A stretch of DNA of 10,928 nt from Bordetella parapertussis. Its GTDB lineage: Bacteria; Pseudomonadota; Gammaproteobacteria; Burkholderiales; SG8-39. The translations under genes and the position numbers were made by a program. Position 1 is the stretch's first letter, and each line of letters begins with the position of its first letter. The stretch is from NCBI GenBank assembly GCA_945869935.1, contig CAMBSA010000026.1, forward strand, positions 1 to 10,928. Reading direction: 5' to 3'. The notes under the pieces were generated by a model. The model made no database searches. It saw only the letters and a program-made list of their open reading frames with translations, and was not told the DNA's origin. Below, piece by piece: positions 9,837 to 10,928 of this stretch.

Positions 9837-10373
9837 TTATGCAGCAGCGGCCTGCGTCTCTTTCTGATCGCGAACCGCAGCAAGCGTGCGAACAAACCGC
9901 GACGGCACCTCGTTCACCGTGCGCGCAAACTGCGCAATCGGTGCCTGCAAGGTTCCCAGCAGCTTTGCGAGAAGTTCTTCCCGGGACGGCATCGCCGCCA
10001 ACGCTTTCACTTCCTTGGCGGAAATGACCGCATTTGGCATAGCGCCGGCACGGATGACAAACTTTTCGTTGCTTTTCGCGAACTCGTTAAGCACTTTCGC
10101 TGTCGCCACGGGGTCGGGGGATATCCCGTAAATCAGCGGCCCGGTCAGGTGCTCCGACAGGCCGGCAAACGGGGTTCCCTCTACAGCGCGGCGCGCGAGA
10201 GTGTTTTTCAAGACACGAAGATATACGCCTGCCTTCCGAGCCTCGCGGCGCAGAGCAGTCATATTTCCCACTTCCAGACCACGGTACTCTGCGACGACGA
10301 TCGCCTGCGCCTTCATGATTTCTGCGCCTACCTCAGCGACTACCGCCTTTTTCTGCTCAAGATTTAGACCCAA
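9837..10373 (-). CDS. rplJ: 50S ribosomal protein L10
   Basis: L10 anchors the L7/L12 dimers to 23S rRNA and, in complex with L12, represses its own operon. The protein has 178 aa against 165 in E. coli. It begins [15 protein letters not shown] and contains [37 protein letters not shown] and [10 protein letters not shown], the family's conserved N-terminal rRNA-binding domain. The C-terminal part (about 133-178) is helical in character and alanine-rich at the end, fitting the helix that carries L7/L12 dimers. The start is a TTG (10371-10373), chosen because GGAGG (10380-10384) sits 6 nt upstream and the family N-terminus aligns exactly; the first internal ATG, at residue 20, would cut into the conserved domain. 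It is preceded by a 331-nt leader and followed 60 nt later by rplL. Confidence 0.97.
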   Translation of the reverse strand: MGLNLEQKKAVVAEVGAEIMKAQAIVVAEYRGLEVGNMTALRREARKAGVYLRVLKNTLARRAVEGTPFAGLSEHLTGPLIYGISPDPVATAKVLNEFAKSNEKFVIRAGAMPNAVISAKEVKALAAMPSREELLAKLLGTLQAPIAQFARTVNEVPSRFVRTLAAVRDQKETQAAAA

Positions 10374-10379
10374 GGTCCA

Positions 10380-10384
10380 CCTCC
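10380..10384 (-). promoter_or_regulatory. Strong Shine-Dalgarno that fixes the TTG start of rplJ
   Basis: Minus-strand GGAGG lies 6 nt before the TTG at 10371-10373. It is near-perfectly complementary to the 16S rRNA 3' end and decides the unusual start codon. Confidence 0.8.
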
Positions 10385-10395
10385 AGTTAGCTAAA

Positions 10396-10420
10396 ACCGC
10401 ATTTCTTCACGACCTGCGGC
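10396..10420 (-). promoter_or_regulatory. Small hairpin just upstream of the rplJ ribosome-binding site
   Basis: On the minus strand GCCGCA pairs with TGCGGT (five Watson-Crick pairs plus one G.U) around a 13-nt loop, and TTTAG follows directly. It lies 11 nt before the rplJ Shine-Dalgarno. It could help gate rplJ translation within the leader; the stem is short, so chance pairing is not excluded. Confidence 0.3.
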
Positions 10421-10514
10421 ACCTACGGCGACCTTGAGTTCAGGAGAATCCTTTGTCATGGGTCTGCCGTCTGCGTTGGGATTACCCGTATCGACACGCA
10501 ATCTCATCAACAAC

Positions 10515-10544
10515 AATATGATCGCGATACCGATTTCGGTTCAA
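10515..10544 (-). promoter_or_regulatory. Weak candidate promoter inside the rplJ leader
   Basis: Minus-strand TTGAAC (10539-10544) and CATATT (10515-10520) are separated by 18 bp and each match four of six consensus bases. Many bacteria have a promoter between rplA and rplJ, which gives some prior support, but this match is poor and could be coincidental. It is the best candidate I found in the 331-nt gap. Confidence 0.2.
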
Positions 10545-10573
10545 ACATTAAGCTCCCGCGCGACTTCCCGAAT

Positions 10574-10640
10574 CAGGCTCAAATTCAACCGTTCCTGAAC
10601 AGGATGCCTAGCTGTTGCCCCAACGGTCTTTGACAACCTG
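10574..10640 (-). promoter_or_regulatory. Structured RNA arm of the L10(L12) autoregulatory leader
   Basis: The rplA-rplJ gap (10374-10704) has no convincing gene; its most ordered part is this arm. Read on the minus strand from the base upward, paired segments are CAGG/CCTG, TCAAA/TTTGA, CCGTT/AACGG and AACAG/CTGTT, with a 9-nt apical loop (10603-10611). Unpaired between them are UUG opposite G, then GA opposite UUGAA, then GGGGC opposite CAGG. The asymmetric internal loop with GA on both strands resembles a kink-turn. L10 leaders of other bacteria are known to contain a kink-turn and loops that bind the L10(L12) complex and repress rplJL translation. Pairing is seen in the sequence; the identity is inferred from location upstream of rplJ. 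Confidence 0.6.
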
Positions 10641-10658
10641 CCGGCATGCTGCCGGCAG
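10638..10658 (-). promoter_or_regulatory. Perfect 9-bp GC-rich hairpin in the rplJ leader
   Basis: CTGCCGGCA-GCA-TGCCGGCAG forms a 9-bp perfect stem, 46 nt after the rplA stop. No T-run follows, so it is unlikely to be a terminator. Its last three bases are also the first bases of the CAGG segment that closes the L10 leader arm, so the two structures overlap at the base. It may be a processing site, a stability element or a switch partner. Confidence 0.5.
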
Positions 10659-10704
10659 CCCAAAGTCTGCAGCGCATCGAACACTGGACGCGCAAAAAAA
10701 TCGG

Positions 10705-10928
10705 TTATTGCTGCTGAACGCCTGCTACACCGCCCAGCGATGCTAGGTCAACTTTGACACCCGGCCCCATTGTGCTCGAGACGGATAATTTCTTCAGATA
10801 GATGCCTTTCGCACTTGCAGGCTTCGATTTGTTAAGCGCCTCGATCAAGGCAGCCAGGTTTTCCTTCAGCGCTTCCGGCGTGAATGAAGCCCGTCCTATC
10901 GAACATTGGACAATTCCCGCCTTGTCCG
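10705..10928 (-). CDS. rplA: 50S ribosomal protein L1, C-terminal part (truncated by window edge)
   Basis: L1 forms the mobile stalk at the ribosomal E site and in many bacteria represses the rplK-rplA operon. The last 73 codons and a TAA are present; the 5' end is beyond the right edge. The visible protein includes [52 protein letters not shown] and ends [15 protein letters not shown]. The ENL..L...L...KP and AKG.Y.KK..S.STMG.GV.VD patterns are diagnostic for the L1 C-terminal region that completes domain I. It is followed by the rplJ leader, as expected for the rplK-rplA-rplJ-rplL order. A run of seven T (10692-10698) begins 6 nt after the stop codon. Confidence 0.96.
   Translation of the reverse strand, partial: DKAGIVQCSIGRASFTPEALKENLAALIEALNKSKPASAKGIYLKKLSVSSTMGPGVKVDLASLGGVAGVQQQ

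Noticed and set aside
1..10928. Mobile elements, CRISPR arrays, tRNA or rRNA genes, toxin-antitoxin or defence systems
   Set aside because: No repeats, inverted terminal repeats, recombinase motifs, clover-leaf sequences or accessory genes were seen; the window is fully accounted for by conserved ribosomal and polymerase genes and their short gaps.

Overview
This window is a housekeeping translation/transcription cluster, with every gene on the minus strand. In transcription order (right to left) it holds rplA (3' end only), rplJ, rplL, rpoB, rpoC, rpsL and rpsG (5' end only). This is the conserved bacterial L1/L10-L7/L12-RNA polymerase beta/beta' block joined to the start of the str operon. 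All seven reading frames are intact and closely spaced, and no accessory, mobile, CRISPR, tRNA or phage sequence was seen.

The proteins point to a betaproteobacterium. RpoB is 1391 aa and RpoC 1397 aa, RpoC carries the large trigger-loop insertion expected of proteobacteria, and the wording of many conserved stretches is beta-like. Two lineage-type insertions in RpoB recall Nitrosomonadales/Rhodocyclales sequences more than Burkholderiales. That finer placement is from memory and is not tested.

Layout: 10705-10928 is the C-terminal part of L1. The next 331 nt (10374-10704) has no convincing gene and carries a structured RNA leader that I interpret as the L10(L12) autoregulatory leader. rplJ (9837-10373) begins at a TTG behind a strong Shine-Dalgarno. 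rplL (9390-9776) follows. The 149-nt rplL-rpoB gap holds two perfect hairpins, the usual place for attenuation or RNase processing that sets the ratio of ribosomal protein to polymerase. rpoB (5065-9240) and rpoC (810-5003) are separated by 61 nt. The 207-nt rpoC-rpsL gap carries a near-consensus sigma-70 promoter for the str operon, a UTR hairpin and rpsL, then rpsG.

The genes work together in growth-rate control. L1, L10 and L7/L12 form the stalk regions of the 50S subunit, S12 and S7 belong to the 30S decoding and head regions, and beta and beta' form the catalytic core of RNA polymerase. The most interesting content is regulatory RNA in the gaps, not a new protein system. I found no evidence of a previously undescribed biological system here.
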